From positions 47,620,446 through 47,684,445 of the forward strand of contig NC_087065.1 in NCBI RefSeq assembly GCF_963678635.1: a DNA stretch of 64,000 nucleotides, given 5' to 3'. This stretch comes from Symsagittifera roscoffensis (taxonomy: Eukaryota > Xenacoelomorpha > Acoela > Convolutidae). The position numbers and the translations under genes were made by a program. Of this stretch, positions 1 to 11,660 are shown in pieces; the first letter of the stretch is position 1, and the number at the start of each line of letters is the position of its first letter. Under the pieces are notes generated by a model. The model was not told the origin of the DNA. It worked only from the letters and a program-made list of their open reading frames with translations, and made no database searches.

Positions 1-355
1 ATTTTGGCTTTTTTCAATTAATCAAGAATTACGCTGCAACAATCTTGTTAATTGACAAGTATTATATATCAAATAAAGCCTCTTACACAGCCCAACAATG
101 TTATAGATCGGTTAAATCTCTATAAATCTGCATTGGAGAAAATTTTTTTGCTTGATAATCAGGAAACGTGGATTATACTATATAAAACGCAAAATCTTTG
201 CTGAAAACAAATTTTAAACAATTTACTGCAATTTTTGGAGATTTAACCTTTCTAGACCATTGTTGGGCTGTGTAAGAGGCTTCTTCTGATATATATTACT
301 TGTCAATTGACAAGACAGTTTCAGCGTTTTTCTTGATTTTTTGAAAAAGCCAAAA
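1..355. repeat. Palindromic fold-back element (MITE-like), at left window edge
   Basis: Positions 1-~122 and ~235-355 are long imperfect inverted repeats of each other. Both arms carry the word GCCTCTTACACAGCCCAACA or its complement, plus the CTTGTYAATTGACAAGTA block. The ~110-base centre is AT-rich. There is no coding potential. The structure fits a fold-back or MITE-type non-autonomous element; its left end may lie outside the window, so no target duplication can be read. A diverged half copy lies near 54.76-54.96 kb. Confidence 0.6.
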
Positions 356-2468
356 TGACCCATTTTTGGGGTAAAACTTTGGTCGAGATTTTGAAGAAAA
401 ATTGCACCATATTAATGATGCTAAATGTTGAAATTCTAATGAAATTCTAAGTAATTTTGTTCTTTTCACTTTTGTCTAATTTTAACCCAAATTGAGAAAA
501 ACGTGTTTTAAAATTCAAGTTTTGTTCATTTTTTCCAGATAATTTAAATCAGCACTGTACTTTCTAAGTTTCGCGTAACATGATTTTTTTTGTTGCTTGA
601 TCCAATTTTTGTCTACCTACTAGTCTGTTATTTTTATGAAGGTGTTATTGCTCCAATTTTGACTAAAGTGAGGAATAAATTTGTTTGATGTGCGTTTTCT
701 TAAATTCAGAGCAGTTTTTTAAAAGTTGATAACGTATAGGCATCGATTAGGAAACTTGTGAATTGTCGAGCGAATATGCTTTCATCAGGCTAAAATGCGG
801 ATGGCATCGCTGCTGGAATAAAGGGTTGATGGTTTCAATACGCGTATTTATTATCCGCAATCATAGTTGTTCTAAATTGAATTGAGCAAACTATATTTGG
901 TAATATTGATTCTACTCAAATGTTAACAGTTGCATTCGATATTGGCAATAGAAAACTTACAATTTATCATAAAATTTTACCAAAAACTATTCGGGAACAA
1001 CTAATGAGCATTCGGAACATTCAGGGCTTTGTTCTGTACACAAGCGCAGTCTTGTTACCACTATATTATCTTTTTCGACATGCGTCTTGACATCAGACAT
1101 ACTGAAATGCGTCTTTAAAAAATCAAATTTGCATTTCCAATTCGCCATTTTTCTGCATTGAGGTTGATCCTTAGTTTCGTATATTGAGTTTTCTATTGAA
1201 AGTGGTTTTTATAAGATGTGTCTACGCTATTTTGATGAGTATACCTTGCGTTATGTGTGTAATCTTTCATCATAAATAATGAATAAAGGGTAGGCGCGCG
1301 TTTTTTTCAGTCAGCGACTTATTACGTGTGAAATTAATCACTCCAATTTGAATAGACGCAAGCCAATCAATCCCAGTGGCAGCCTACGCAAAGTATTTGA
1401 TGTCATCTAGTTTTTTTGATCAGCAAAAATTACAGGAAAAATTCTTTATTTTAAAAAAAAAAAGTTTTGATGGAAACTTTCAATTTTTAGGTAAAATAAC
1501 GTCATTTTTTGGTGAATGGAAACTTAAAACAAGCGTTTAAAAATTTTTATTCAAATAAAAGTAAAAAGAGAGAAGGAGAGAAGAAGATCAAGGGCAAAAA
1601 TAACCTTGACATTTCTATGCATGGAAAATTGAAAAATATCCATTGATGTTTTCCATGGAGGATGTTTTGAGGAAAAAGATCAGTTGGAAAAAGTCAATTA
1701 GAAGATTGCATTTTGAAAGGCTTTTTTGTCTATAATCTACTACTGAAAATCATTGGCACATACTTAACTTCACTGAAGAACAGTTTTACGCTTGTATGCT
1801 CAAAAGAAAAACCCTAATTACTATTCAGTTGTTAAAAACAAGTACATAAAAACATAATAAAGGTCATTTTTGGTTGAAACGAGTTTTTGACTGTTGAGAC
1901 TGTATTTAAACAAGTTTGAAACGTTTGCAGGTTGGAAATTTGATGAAATTTCTTATGAGACAAAAACCTGTGCTCCTCACGTAATGCTAAGAACAAAAAG
2001 TAATAACTAGCGCCTGGTAATAATTTTTTGTTCTAATCAGTTTGCCTCAACAATTTCTACAGCACTACGCATTTTTTATTCCACTCTGGTTGCGTTGCAA
2101 ATTTCAGGCGCCTGCGAGCCTACGAAATGTTCGCATTGAAAAAATCACTGTTTTATCTGAACTAGTTCAATAACATCTTTTAAAAAGTAATCTGTCAGAC
2201 AACACAGATGTACTGGTTTTACTTGCTCATATCAAAAATTAGAAGAGACAAAACTGTTCGTTTCAGGAAGCAGCCCAGTATGTTGTGAATGATTTTCATT
2301 GATGATTGGGCGCCATTTTATTGATTTTCAGCGAATTCACTGAACATTAATTTTTCTCAACATGGGGGTTTGGGAGCCAAAATGCGTTTGGAGAAAAAAC
2401 AATGGCAGTAACCAAAAAACTTAAGTTTCTTTGAGAATCCAAACAAAATTATTGTGATAAAAAAACAT
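356..2468. other. Non-coding AT-rich stretch
   Basis: No gene, RNA or clear mobile-element boundary was recognised. Positions ~975-1040 (ACTATTCGGGAACA ... TTCAGGGCTTTG) resemble part of the 424-bp unit duplicated at 50.76-51.60 kb, so that portion is probably interspersed repeat. Poly-A/T runs are frequent. Confidence 0.5.
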
Positions 2469-3787
2469 TACGAGGCCAAACTGTGCACTGGATAGGCGCA
2501 CAATTTTGTGTCTGTATGTTCCTGGATTCCTGAATTTAACCTTTAAACACGTTCCAAAATATAACAATATACAATATATAGCGTACAAATAACTGTAGCG
2601 TAAATTTTGTCGGCACATTTGTTGCGTCGCAGATTCCGAAAAAAGCAAATATAGCTAGTTGTTCTGGGTTCCGCAACTGTAAGTGGAATCCGCAAAGGTA
2701 AGTGGAATCCGCAAACTGTAATTGGATTCCGAACTTTGTTTATTACTGAACTTGCATATAAACAAATAAAATCTAGAGCTGGAATTCTTATTTTTAGCAA
2801 GGAGGAATTTAAAAGCAAGGACTTAACCATTGTCAGCGGCATCCACGAACAAATCTTAAATATTGGGGTACAAAATAAGTGGATGTCATCTCTTAATATT
2901 TGGGATACATATACCATCAAACATTTTTTGGGAATTTTAGTTTTGGAAATACAACACCGAATAATTTCAATATTTGAAGTCATTGTTCGAGTGTGTTTAG
3001 AAACACAACGCACAGCATATCGCCGGTTTATGTCAGTTATTGGGATTCCATCGATCCCAAATACTGGTCAGTATTTGGGATTGACAGAATCCCAAATACT
3101 GGAACAAAATGGAATAAATATGGAATAAATTCGTTACTAATAGTCATTTGGTTGAGAGTGTTTAGAAACACAATGCACATCATATCGCCGAATTAGGTCA
3201 GTATTGGGGATTCCATCGATCATAAACATTGGCCAGTGCTTGGGATTTCATCAATCCCAAACCCTGAAGCTGGGTGTTTGACAGAAATTGAGATCGAACG
3301 TTAGGCAATTCAACAAGTAGCTAATCAATGTAGCAATTTAGTAATTGAGATTGAATTTCCTGGTAACCACCTAGTGATTAAAAGATATAACTTTAAATTC
3401 TACTACATATATACATATGTGTAAACGGAATCCGCAAAAAAAATGCGGATTCCACTGACAACTTGTGGATTCCACTTTCAATAAGCGGATTCCGCTTACA
3501 GTTGTGGATTCCGCAACAGCTCAATTTAACTATACACATGTCCTATTATTTGTTTGTGGATTCCACAAAATGTTCCGGATTCTGCAAATACGGGTGCGGA
3601 TTCCGTGAATTGGCCTATTTTTGCAGCGATTTTGAGTGGTACAGTCTTTCAGGTATTTGTTTGTGGAATCCAAAACAGCGAGGAAGATCAAAGAAAAATA
3701 GCAATGCTGCGGTTTTCGCGACAAATCTGATTTTGGTCTGATGTGGAATCCGCTTTCAATTCACAGAATGCACAATTCGGCCTCGTA
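2469..3787. mobile_element. Inverted-repeat DNA element with clustered GGATTCC motifs (copy 1)
   Basis: The ends are inverted: TACGAGGCCAAACTGTGCA at 2469 and the complement of TGCACAATTCGGCCTCGTA ending at 3787. TA on both sides would fit a TA target duplication as in Tc1/mariner-type elements, which is an inference. The interior carries many copies of TGCGGATTCC / GGAATCCGCA in both orientations, densest at 2660-2735 and 3425-3760. No transposase is visible; the ORFs across it are repeat translations. A related shorter copy is at 19,758-20,255. Confidence 0.55.
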
Positions 3788-5588
3788 ATGTATATATTTA
3801 ATCATATAAAAAATTATTTGAAAAACATAATATTTTTCAAAACTGGCAAATCTCCGCCACATGAGGTTTTCTGTGTTTCTAATTTTTATCCACGTAGTCT
3901 GATTTTTAGAGGCTACATAAGGCACTAATTTTTGTTCTCCTTGGCAACTTCGTCAAATTCTCACAATGTAAGATGGATGGTTAGGGCCAAATTGGCACGT
4001 CGTCGGGAAAGGGTAGAAGAGGTAATTCCTTCTTGTACAGAGCTTCTCATTAGAGTTTCCGCCCAAAAGTTTATGTTTTTACATATGCTTAAGAAAAATA
4101 TTTATGAGCGACACTACTACTGGCGGAATTGCACAAACAATAAACTCTTCTTAGAGCCATATGATATTAGAACTCCTCCATCTTTTGGAAACTGAATTGC
4201 AGTATTGTTGAAATGATTTGAAACCAAATGTACAATTGTGCAAATACAAAAATTGAAGATCCCCATTTCTAATTGTTAAAATTTCTCAAAGCAAAATAAA
4301 TGCTAATTGGTAATTTTTGTCAAAGCAAAATAAATGCATCCTGGGCGGAGTCATCCAATGCTTTCTTACGCTAATTTTGAGCTCAATTTCAAAAAGTGAT
4401 AGAAACCGCCCAAAAATGTATTAGATTATTCTTACCCGCAAAAATCAGCGGGAGGTGTGCAAAATACCCAGGATATCCCGAAATGTTCATATCGCAAAAT
4501 TGAATAAATGTTTATTTTAAAAAAAGAATAATGGAGCTCACTCTTGCTTTTATGAAAAAATCTTTGTTGGGGTAACCACTTTGGACAGACCACGCGGAAT
4601 AAAATTTCCCATTCATAGATGTTCAACTAAAAGACTTAAATTATTTTAAAATATATCGTTTTCAATTATGCTTATACAAGGACTCAGTTAGATTTCTAGG
4701 CAGGGCGGTCTCTTTTTTGGGAAAAAACTTTGTAAAGAAAAATTTGTACATTTTATTAGCAATTTGATTTTCCGATAACGGATAGGCAATCCTGTAGACC
4801 AAAGAAGTGTTGATGTGATATGTGAAGACAAATGTCTCATAAAAATATACAAGAAGAAAGACGAGCCTAATGACGCAACGGGCGTTAAACTCAAAAAAGG
4901 AAAGACTTTTTGACAACCCGCTGCGATGAGAGACACGACCAATGATAGGTTCTATTGAACAGCGCCGATTCGGATTAGTAAGTCGTAGACGCTCTTAGAA
5001 TGGATAAGGCAAAGAAGATACCGAAAGGTTATGGCGAAGTTATACCTTTTACGATTGAAGAAACCGAACAACAAAACACGAAGGTATGGCAGTCCACTTA
5101 TCATGCATGGACTAGTCGGCTAATAGTGGCGAACCAAAGACTAAGAAAACTAAAAGTGGGATTAAAGTGACCGAGCGAATTTTTATTTTGTCTGTCTGAA
5201 CGATATGATATGGTGCTAACAAAGCTCGTTCAGAATGTCAATTGCGTTCTCAAATCAGTTAGAAAAGGGTAATTCTTTTTTTGATTATGATTTGGAGTTT
5301 GATGGATCGTCAGCCTCAAAAAGTTTTACATCAAGCTAAATAGTTGAAGAACGTTTCGAGCAGCGGGTAGGGAACAGAGGGCAGTTATTATTTTGTGGGG
5401 GCACTTGTCTCATACGCTGATGTTATCTTATGTATGTAATTGACCCTCAAATGCATTCTAAAATGTTCTAAGCTGGTTCTGAAACTCTACATGCCGGTCT
5501 GCTATGCAGAATGAACAACCTTGCATTGAATACGTACAGAAAAGTACTCGTGCTAGTTAGTGTCTTCAATGAAACAAACCCGTAGTTA
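3788..5588. other. Non-coding stretch
   Basis: No recognisable gene. An open 56-codon frame starting ATG lies at 5000-5170 (plus) and an 87-codon frame at 3932-4195 (plus); neither matches a family I know or shows splice context, so neither is called a gene. Confidence 0.4.
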
Positions 5589-6210
5589 GGTTCCATGGAT
5601 AATAATCGACTTTAATTATACTTGGGGACCACGAAATCGATTATAATCCATTATTTTTAGAGAAAATAAATTGATTATAACCATTTGAAATCCATTATTT
5701 TGGATTATAATTGACTATAATCTCCATTTTTTTTTCAAAACTTTCTGTGAATCTTGCAGTTTCTCTGCATTATTAACAGCCTACTCGAATTCTAACATTT
5801 TAAACCCAGATTTTCTCAATTTTTACAAGCAAAAATGTACACACCCCCCCCCCCACGTTTTCCGCACACCTAACCCCTACCCCACCTACCCCTTCCCCTC
5901 CCCCTCCCAAATACATTACCAATAGACCTCCAAAAAATAAGATTTTAGCGATTGCACGAAACAAAACAATAAAACAAAATTTAGCGATTGCAATGTTCAA
6001 GGTTGAATATTTGATTTCAAGGTTTTGGACAATTCAGGCTCTTACTAAATAAAAATCTATTATAATCCATGATAATCTATTATAATCGATTATAGTGGAT
6101 TAAATTAATTTTTTTAAATTTGTTTAATAATCGATTGTTAATCCATTATAATCAATTATTTAGAATTTTATAGAGACAGACCATGAAAATCCCTTATTAT
6201 CCATGGAACC
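5589..6210. mobile_element. MITE-like element with 17-bp terminal inverted repeats
   Basis: GGTTCCATGGATAATAA at 5589-5605 and its exact complement ending at 6210 bracket 622 bp. Just inside both ends are iterated, partly palindromic words of the type GATTATAATCCATTAT (5630-5730 and 6045-6165). The centre has a strongly C-rich strand (5838-5910) with several runs of four or more C, a possible G-quadruplex on the minus strand. No coding region. No clear target duplication was found next to the ends. Confidence 0.6.
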
Positions 6211-7004
6211 TCCTTGCGGGAAGGACTTGATACTCATAAATGCTGGTCACTTTCGAAAGTGAGGGTTTCCTGAAGTTGGAACATTGAATATTTATTTAAA
6301 TCTTTGTTTGCTGATTTATTCAATCTGTCAATAAGATCGAGAAATAAAATTTCCAATCAATGCGAATCTTTTTAGCTACCGCAAAACGTGTTTGTTAAGT
6401 TAGAAACAGTTAGGGACAGTTAGAGCAAGAGTTTGGGTGCGCCACCAATTTTAGGATTTACTCCTGGAGGAGAAATGGGACCTGTTACCAAAGTACAGGT
6501 GAAATTGACACACTTCGGCTTACTAAATATACAGAATGTCTGCTGCAATCAATTTGCTGCCAGATACTGCCTGTCAGTGTTGATATTCTTTGAAGCAAAT
6601 TAAGGAGTTCATCAGACAAAATATGATATCAGCCGGTCAAAAACCATTTCCAAATTTTATAATCGTAATCATTATTGAGGCTCACTACAACAATTTATAT
6701 TGAATGACATTTAAGTTAACTTTTGTTTCGGTTACACAAGGACCAGAATTTTCACCAAGATTCAATCTGTGTAAGGTACAAAAGGGCAGAATTAGCCGTT
6801 TCTGATCAGAAATCAGTTTTGAAATGAATAAAATTCACAATAAAATTCGGAAATTCACACTTAAAACCCTTATTCACAATGATCTTCATGCCAGAAATTA
6901 AGATTGGAACATCTTAAATCGGAACATTCCTCGGTACTCCATGGAATTCACAACAGTGTAAGAGTACCTGAGCTGGGTGTCGTATTAAGTGGGATGATTT
7001 CGAC
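6211..7004. other. Non-coding stretch
   Basis: Nothing recognisable: no ORF of note, no RNA gene, no repeat boundary identified. Confidence 0.4.
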
Positions 7005-7287
7005 ATCACGGGGCTGGCGCCAATAATTAATAATTTTGAAGGGGAAGCGCGCGCCGAAAAAATGCAATTTTTTGGTAATTTTTTTCTAAAAATTGCTTAA
7101 ACTCCCTTTTTAGGCCTCTTTTTTCCAAACTCTGACTAAGGCAGAGAAAACTTGGCCAAAACAAGTTCTTTTTAGTGCTTTGGGTGAGCTCGAAAAATCA
7201 ATTTAGTCAACCTAAACAAAAGTCGACAATATTTTCTAATTTTTTTGAAAATCTGCCCCCCTCGAGAAAATCCTAGATCCGCCCCTG
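7005..7287 (+). mobile_element. hAT-like MITE copy, 5' truncated
   Basis: Retains the right end ATCCTAGATCCGCCCCTG (ending 7287) and the internal signature GAAGCGCGCGCCGAAAAA, the GCAGAGAAAA word and AGTCGACAA. The left end is missing; similarity starts near GGCGCCAAT at ~7007. Orientation is defined so that the plus form ends in GATCCGCCCCTG. Confidence 0.6.
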
Positions 7288-8591
7288 ACCCATAGTTTAA
7301 AAGATTTAACTTCAACCAAAGAATTGTTAAATTATACTGAAGTCGCAACTTCGGTGGGTTTCATATAGTTTTTTAATGAATTCTATCCAATTGGGGTGCT
7401 TTATAGCAAAAGTTACTGATCGACCCGTGAAACAGTTGAAATTGTAAAATTAAGTCGAATCTGCTTTTTTTTTTCAAAACTCATCGCTTTTAATCTTGCC
7501 ATTAAGGCTTGCCTTTTGGCACAAATGATTGACTTTAGTTTTCCAGTCTCCTATTTTCGTCACTTCGCTTTTTTGACACCTCGTGAGGGACATGAAGTTG
7601 TCTCAACAATTAGTTCACGCCGTTTGGCGTAGGAAAAACCATTTAGAATCATTTCAGAGGAAGTCTTCTAATAGTAGTGAGTGTTGTCTCTTTCTGGTGA
7701 CCAGCGGGTGGGGGAAACAAGCCATAAAAACTAAGTAACTCCCTCTCTTCAGCTTACCTCTTTTGTATAACTACCTACAGTGAGATAAAGTGATTCACAC
7801 TTGGTTAAGTGCACGGGTGAATACGAAACTCACAGAAAAAAAATTGTCAATTTTCTCACTGTCTCTGTCATACCCGTAAATTACCCAACGCCAAACATCA
7901 ATTTGAGTTTGAGTTTGTAGTGAACGAGAAAAGCAACCCTAAAACTGAAATTGGCGGCACCTCGGAAGTCCAGAAAATAGGCGAAACTTAATTTAGTTAA
8001 ATCAGTATTATTAGCAAACACTTTTCAATTTTATTATGATATGTAATAATTTCGTTTATGGTCAATTTTTTCAGTGTCATGCAAAAAGATGCTTTGAAAT
8101 TACTAAGTTCAAATTAAAGTTCAAAATGTTTTTTCGGTTGAGCTGTTTGCGGTGTTTTTTTTTCTGCCGCGCTGGTCTCAACATGGCAAGACTCAGTCGC
8201 GCCAGTTTGGAATTGACGAAACTAAGCGTGCCGGTCTGTATTTGCTTAATTTGTTTTTGACGTTTCCAGACCATTTTTGACGATCAATTTTCCTATCAAA
8301 GTTATAATATGAGGTCCGCCAGTTCCGTAGTATTCGTGCTATGCATACAAACAATTTGATCTTTATGAGTAAAAAAAAATACAGAAAAATTGAAGGGACA
8401 ACTTGAAAAAAAAAACAGAAAATTTTTACTCTTTTAAAGACTGCTTGCTATGTGAAAACGATGTTTTGTTGTGGTGGACAACATGATGCAATTTGCCGCA
8501 TATGTTTTCATAGGGCAATTTATGTCGAGCGGTAGCCAGTCCAAATTAAAAAATAGCCATTAAAATTGTCTGAAATTCACACCTCTATGCG
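7288..8591. other. Non-coding stretch
   Basis: No gene recognised. Short ORFs at 8036-8274 lie on opposite strands over the same bases and have no homology I recognise. Confidence 0.4.
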
Positions 8592-8987
8592 CAGAGGTGG
8601 AACTAGGATTTTTTGAGGGAGGGGCGGATTTTCGAAAAAAAATTCAAAAACTTTATCGAATTTTTTTTGGTCGACCAAATTGACTTTTTCCAAGCGTTCC
8701 ATGAACACTATAAAAACCCTATTTTGATCAAAATGTTTGAGCCGCGGGCAATTTTCTTGATAAAAAAACATGTCGAGATGGCCGAAAGTTTTGACCGGAA
8801 AAGTGCTTTTTTGGCGCTAAATTAGAATATGTACGCATCGAAATCGAAGGCGCCATTAGAAATTTTTAGGGTTGGTTAGTCGATGTCATAAAATAATACT
8901 AAAGGGGGGAACATTTAATTGGTGAGGAGGTCGACTCCTTGAGACGAAAGGACGTCCACCAACCTACCCCCTCCTATATCCCCCCTG
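8592..8987 (-). mobile_element. hAT-like MITE copy, near full length with target duplication
   Basis: Starts CAGAGGTGGAACTAGGAT and ends TATCCCCCCTG, with the internal words GGTCGACCAAATTGA, GAGCCGCGGGCA and GAAGGCGCC. It is flanked by TCTATGCG (8584-8591) and CTTATGCG (8988-8995), a degenerate 8-bp direct repeat matching at 6 of 8 positions. An 8-bp duplication and CAG...CTG ends are hallmarks of the hAT superfamily. No transposase is encoded, so the copy is non-autonomous. Confidence 0.7.
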
Positions 8988-11054
8988 CTTATGCGATATA
9001 TATCCGCCCTGTATCACCTTCGATCATTTTTGTTAAATTCTGGGTGTATAAAAATAGTCAAAATGATCAAGCTTTGGACTAGTTTTAGGTGACAATAGAA
9101 TTATGATACTGAAAAATAGCGCACTTTTTTGCGTGGCTATTTATCTCGCACTACACAATCGTTTCGTTTTAAATTTGGCAGGCTAAATAGTCGTCCGCAA
9201 ATGTTTATACATGATGTTTAATTGTCGAAAAAGTATTTTTTAAAATGCTTTCAATAACAGTTAATTGATACCGACTATAATGCTGTCGTAGCATTCAGAA
9301 GTTGGCAGTCTTGTTATCTATGGAAAATTTTTATCCTTAGATATCATAAAAACATTTAATTAGACGTAGGTTTGTAAAAGTTAAAAAGGCTGCTTGAATC
9401 AGGATAAAGCTTTGAACGTTCCCGAAAAAAACGAAAAAAATACCCTTTTTACCAATAGTCCGTCATTTAAAAAAAATTCGTATCAGAGAAAAATTCTGAA
9501 TATTTCGGTTACCCTTCAACGTATTTCAAACAGTTTTTGAACATCTTAATTGATAAAATTGATACATTTTTCAAAGTAAAATTTAAAAATTTTTTTGTAT
9601 TTTTTAAGAAAACGTCCACCCGCGCGCTATGTCAATTACAAAATCACCAAATAAATTAATAACACCAAATAAATTGTCTCAATTCAATATGGACCAATTT
9701 ATGAGCGGATTACATAGCTGCTTGAGCGTTAATAGCAGAAAATATGCCATGCGTTCATTATCCCAAATTAGCCAATTTGACAATTTTCCAACCCAGATAA
9801 CTATCAAAAAAAATTGCCATCGGCATTGGTATCCTGTTAACTACATGCTCCTCTATTGCAAAAGGGGTGTCAATTCGTTGCAAGGTGCTACAGGGGAGCA
9901 TGTAGTTAAAAGATCCTGACATTAAATTAGGGATGGTAAATTGTTCACATGGTCGCATGTGTTAAATTTAGATACATAAACCATGCAAAACAGATCTGTA
10001 ACTCCAGGGATTTGCATAAGTTTCCCACCTCAAACTTAGGTATTATCATATGCTGAGCTCATTTGAAACTAGCATTCATTCGGTAGTTTGGTTTGCAAAT
10101 TTGTGCATATTCCTAAAGTGTTTAATTACTCTGCTTAGAGAAAAAAGTTGTCCTCCTAGAGATGTTGACTATTTAGGGGTCAGCCGCAGCTGATCTAATT
10201 TTGACGATAAACTTTTTGAACAAAATGATTTAACCATCTCTCCTGTTATAAAGTCCCTCCATGAAGCCATAACGATATCATAATCAAATTCAAATTTAAA
10301 AAGATAATTGCGTCAATTTCCAAAGTACATAATTTTCAGGATAGATGGAAATTGAAATTAGCAAGCGTTTGAAATTTCCCCTGTTCTACCATCAGACTTA
10401 GTTAAAGCAATTGCCCAGCTCGGCTTTCAACTTTTTGGGAGAAGATTAATTTCAACTGATAAAAACTAATGAACCTTCAAAGTTAGTACAGGTGATAAGA
10501 AATATTGAAATCAAATCACTTCAAAACTGGGGCCGTTCTGTCATTTCAAGATAAGCTTGAATGGATTCATCTCAGTTCATTTTTCTAATCCCACGAGAGA
10601 TTGGGGGATGATGTCGTTTTTAAAAAAAACGATACCAACCCGAGCTGAACAAGTTGGGTTTTTTTTTAATATCTTGCAAGATAAGCTTCCAATAATCTTA
10701 AAAGAATAGCAATCTCTTGCACTTTAAAGCACTCAATCTTGCAAGGCTCTTCTAAATTTTTCTATAAAATTTTATTTCAATCGGGCTTAAAAAATTTTCC
10801 GGTTGCTCAAATCTCCCTGGAATAATGTTTTTGCACCTTAATTGAAACCAGAAACTCAAAAAAAACTCTTGTCTTAAATCTCTTAGCGTTAAATTCTCAA
10901 AATATGTAGTAATTTGAAACAAATTATCACTGCCATTAACAACTTGCCTATCCTTATGCCCTCAATACTTTTTTTTCCTTTAGAAAACTGAGCTTATTAC
11001 TAAACTCCAATATGAGCTAACCCATAATAGTTTAAAAGCAAATTTTTGGGAAAA
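8988..11054. other. Non-coding stretch with an internal hairpin
   Basis: Positions ~9625-9860 resemble the interspersed family also seen at 11.1, 53.3 and 60.2 kb (CAATTTGG..., ...CCCAAATT). A perfect 14-bp inverted repeat, TAACTACATGCTCC at 9838-9851 with its complement at 9895-9908, flanks a 43-base loop and extends imperfectly outward. No gene was recognised. Confidence 0.4.
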
Positions 11055-11462
11055 TTATTGGGTAAAAGTAATGAGTGCAAAACGATTGATGGACAAAAAT
11101 TCTGAGGCGAGGGTGTCTATCAGCTGAGGCGAGGGTTTTAAACTGAAACAAGACTGCTCGTATACCAGGGCAAAGCCCTGATTGTTCCGACTGCACTTAA
11201 AGCCAACTGAACAGTTTTTTTTTAGTTGAATAAATGACAAAGTATTTGAGAAAAAAAAGTTTTTTTTTGCATTTTATGCAGCGTCTCGTATTGTGATTAC
11301 AGGATTAAATTGCTGGCCTCAATTCAATTTGGATTGCATTATTTCGCTTCTTACGGGTGTTATAAGTACGCAATATATTGCGAATTTAATTATCCCAAAT
11401 TGGCAAGTTAGCAATTTTCAACCGCCCGTAACATTACGAAAAATAATCACAGGCACCAGCTG
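11055..11462. repeat. Interspersed repeat family (copy A)
   Basis: Shares with 53.33-53.66 kb and 60.24-60.71 kb an ordered set of words: CAAGACTGCTCGTAT, GTTCCGACTGC, a CGCGAATTTAAT / CGCGCTTTAATT-type word, CCAAATTGGC and ATAATCACAGG. It contains the small perfect hairpin CAGGGC-AAA-GCCCTG near 11,166. Non-coding; class unknown. Confidence 0.5.
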
Positions 11463-11466
11463 ATTT

Positions 11467-11660
11467 AAGGGGGAGGGGGTGGGGGTGCGCGAAGGACTCC
11501 CCTTGCTCAGGGATTTGACCCCCTGCCGACCCAAAGGGTACCACTTTGTACTATATTGAGTTATCATTTTTTGGCTGACTGACCCTAAAACTTTTCTAAA
11601 ATATACTAATTTTCAGGCGGGAGCGGTTTTTTTGGAAACCCCCTAATTTTTTTTTCAAGA
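11467..11660 (+). mobile_element. hAT-like MITE fragment (left part)
   Basis: Recognised by GGGATTTGACCCCCTGCCGA, CCCAAAGGGTACC, the CTGACTGACCCTAAAA block and ATACTAATTTTCAGG. Both termini are lost or degraded. Confidence 0.55.

Noticed and set aside
3932-4195. 87-codon plus-strand ORF
   Set aside because: No recognisable domain or context; treated as chance.
5000-5170. 56-codon ATG-started ORF with Lys-rich product
   Set aside because: No homology I recognise, no splice context, and length within chance expectation.
5800-6000. Gly/Val-rich 66-codon ORF on the minus strand
   Set aside because: It translates the C-rich core of the inverted-end element at 5589-6210.
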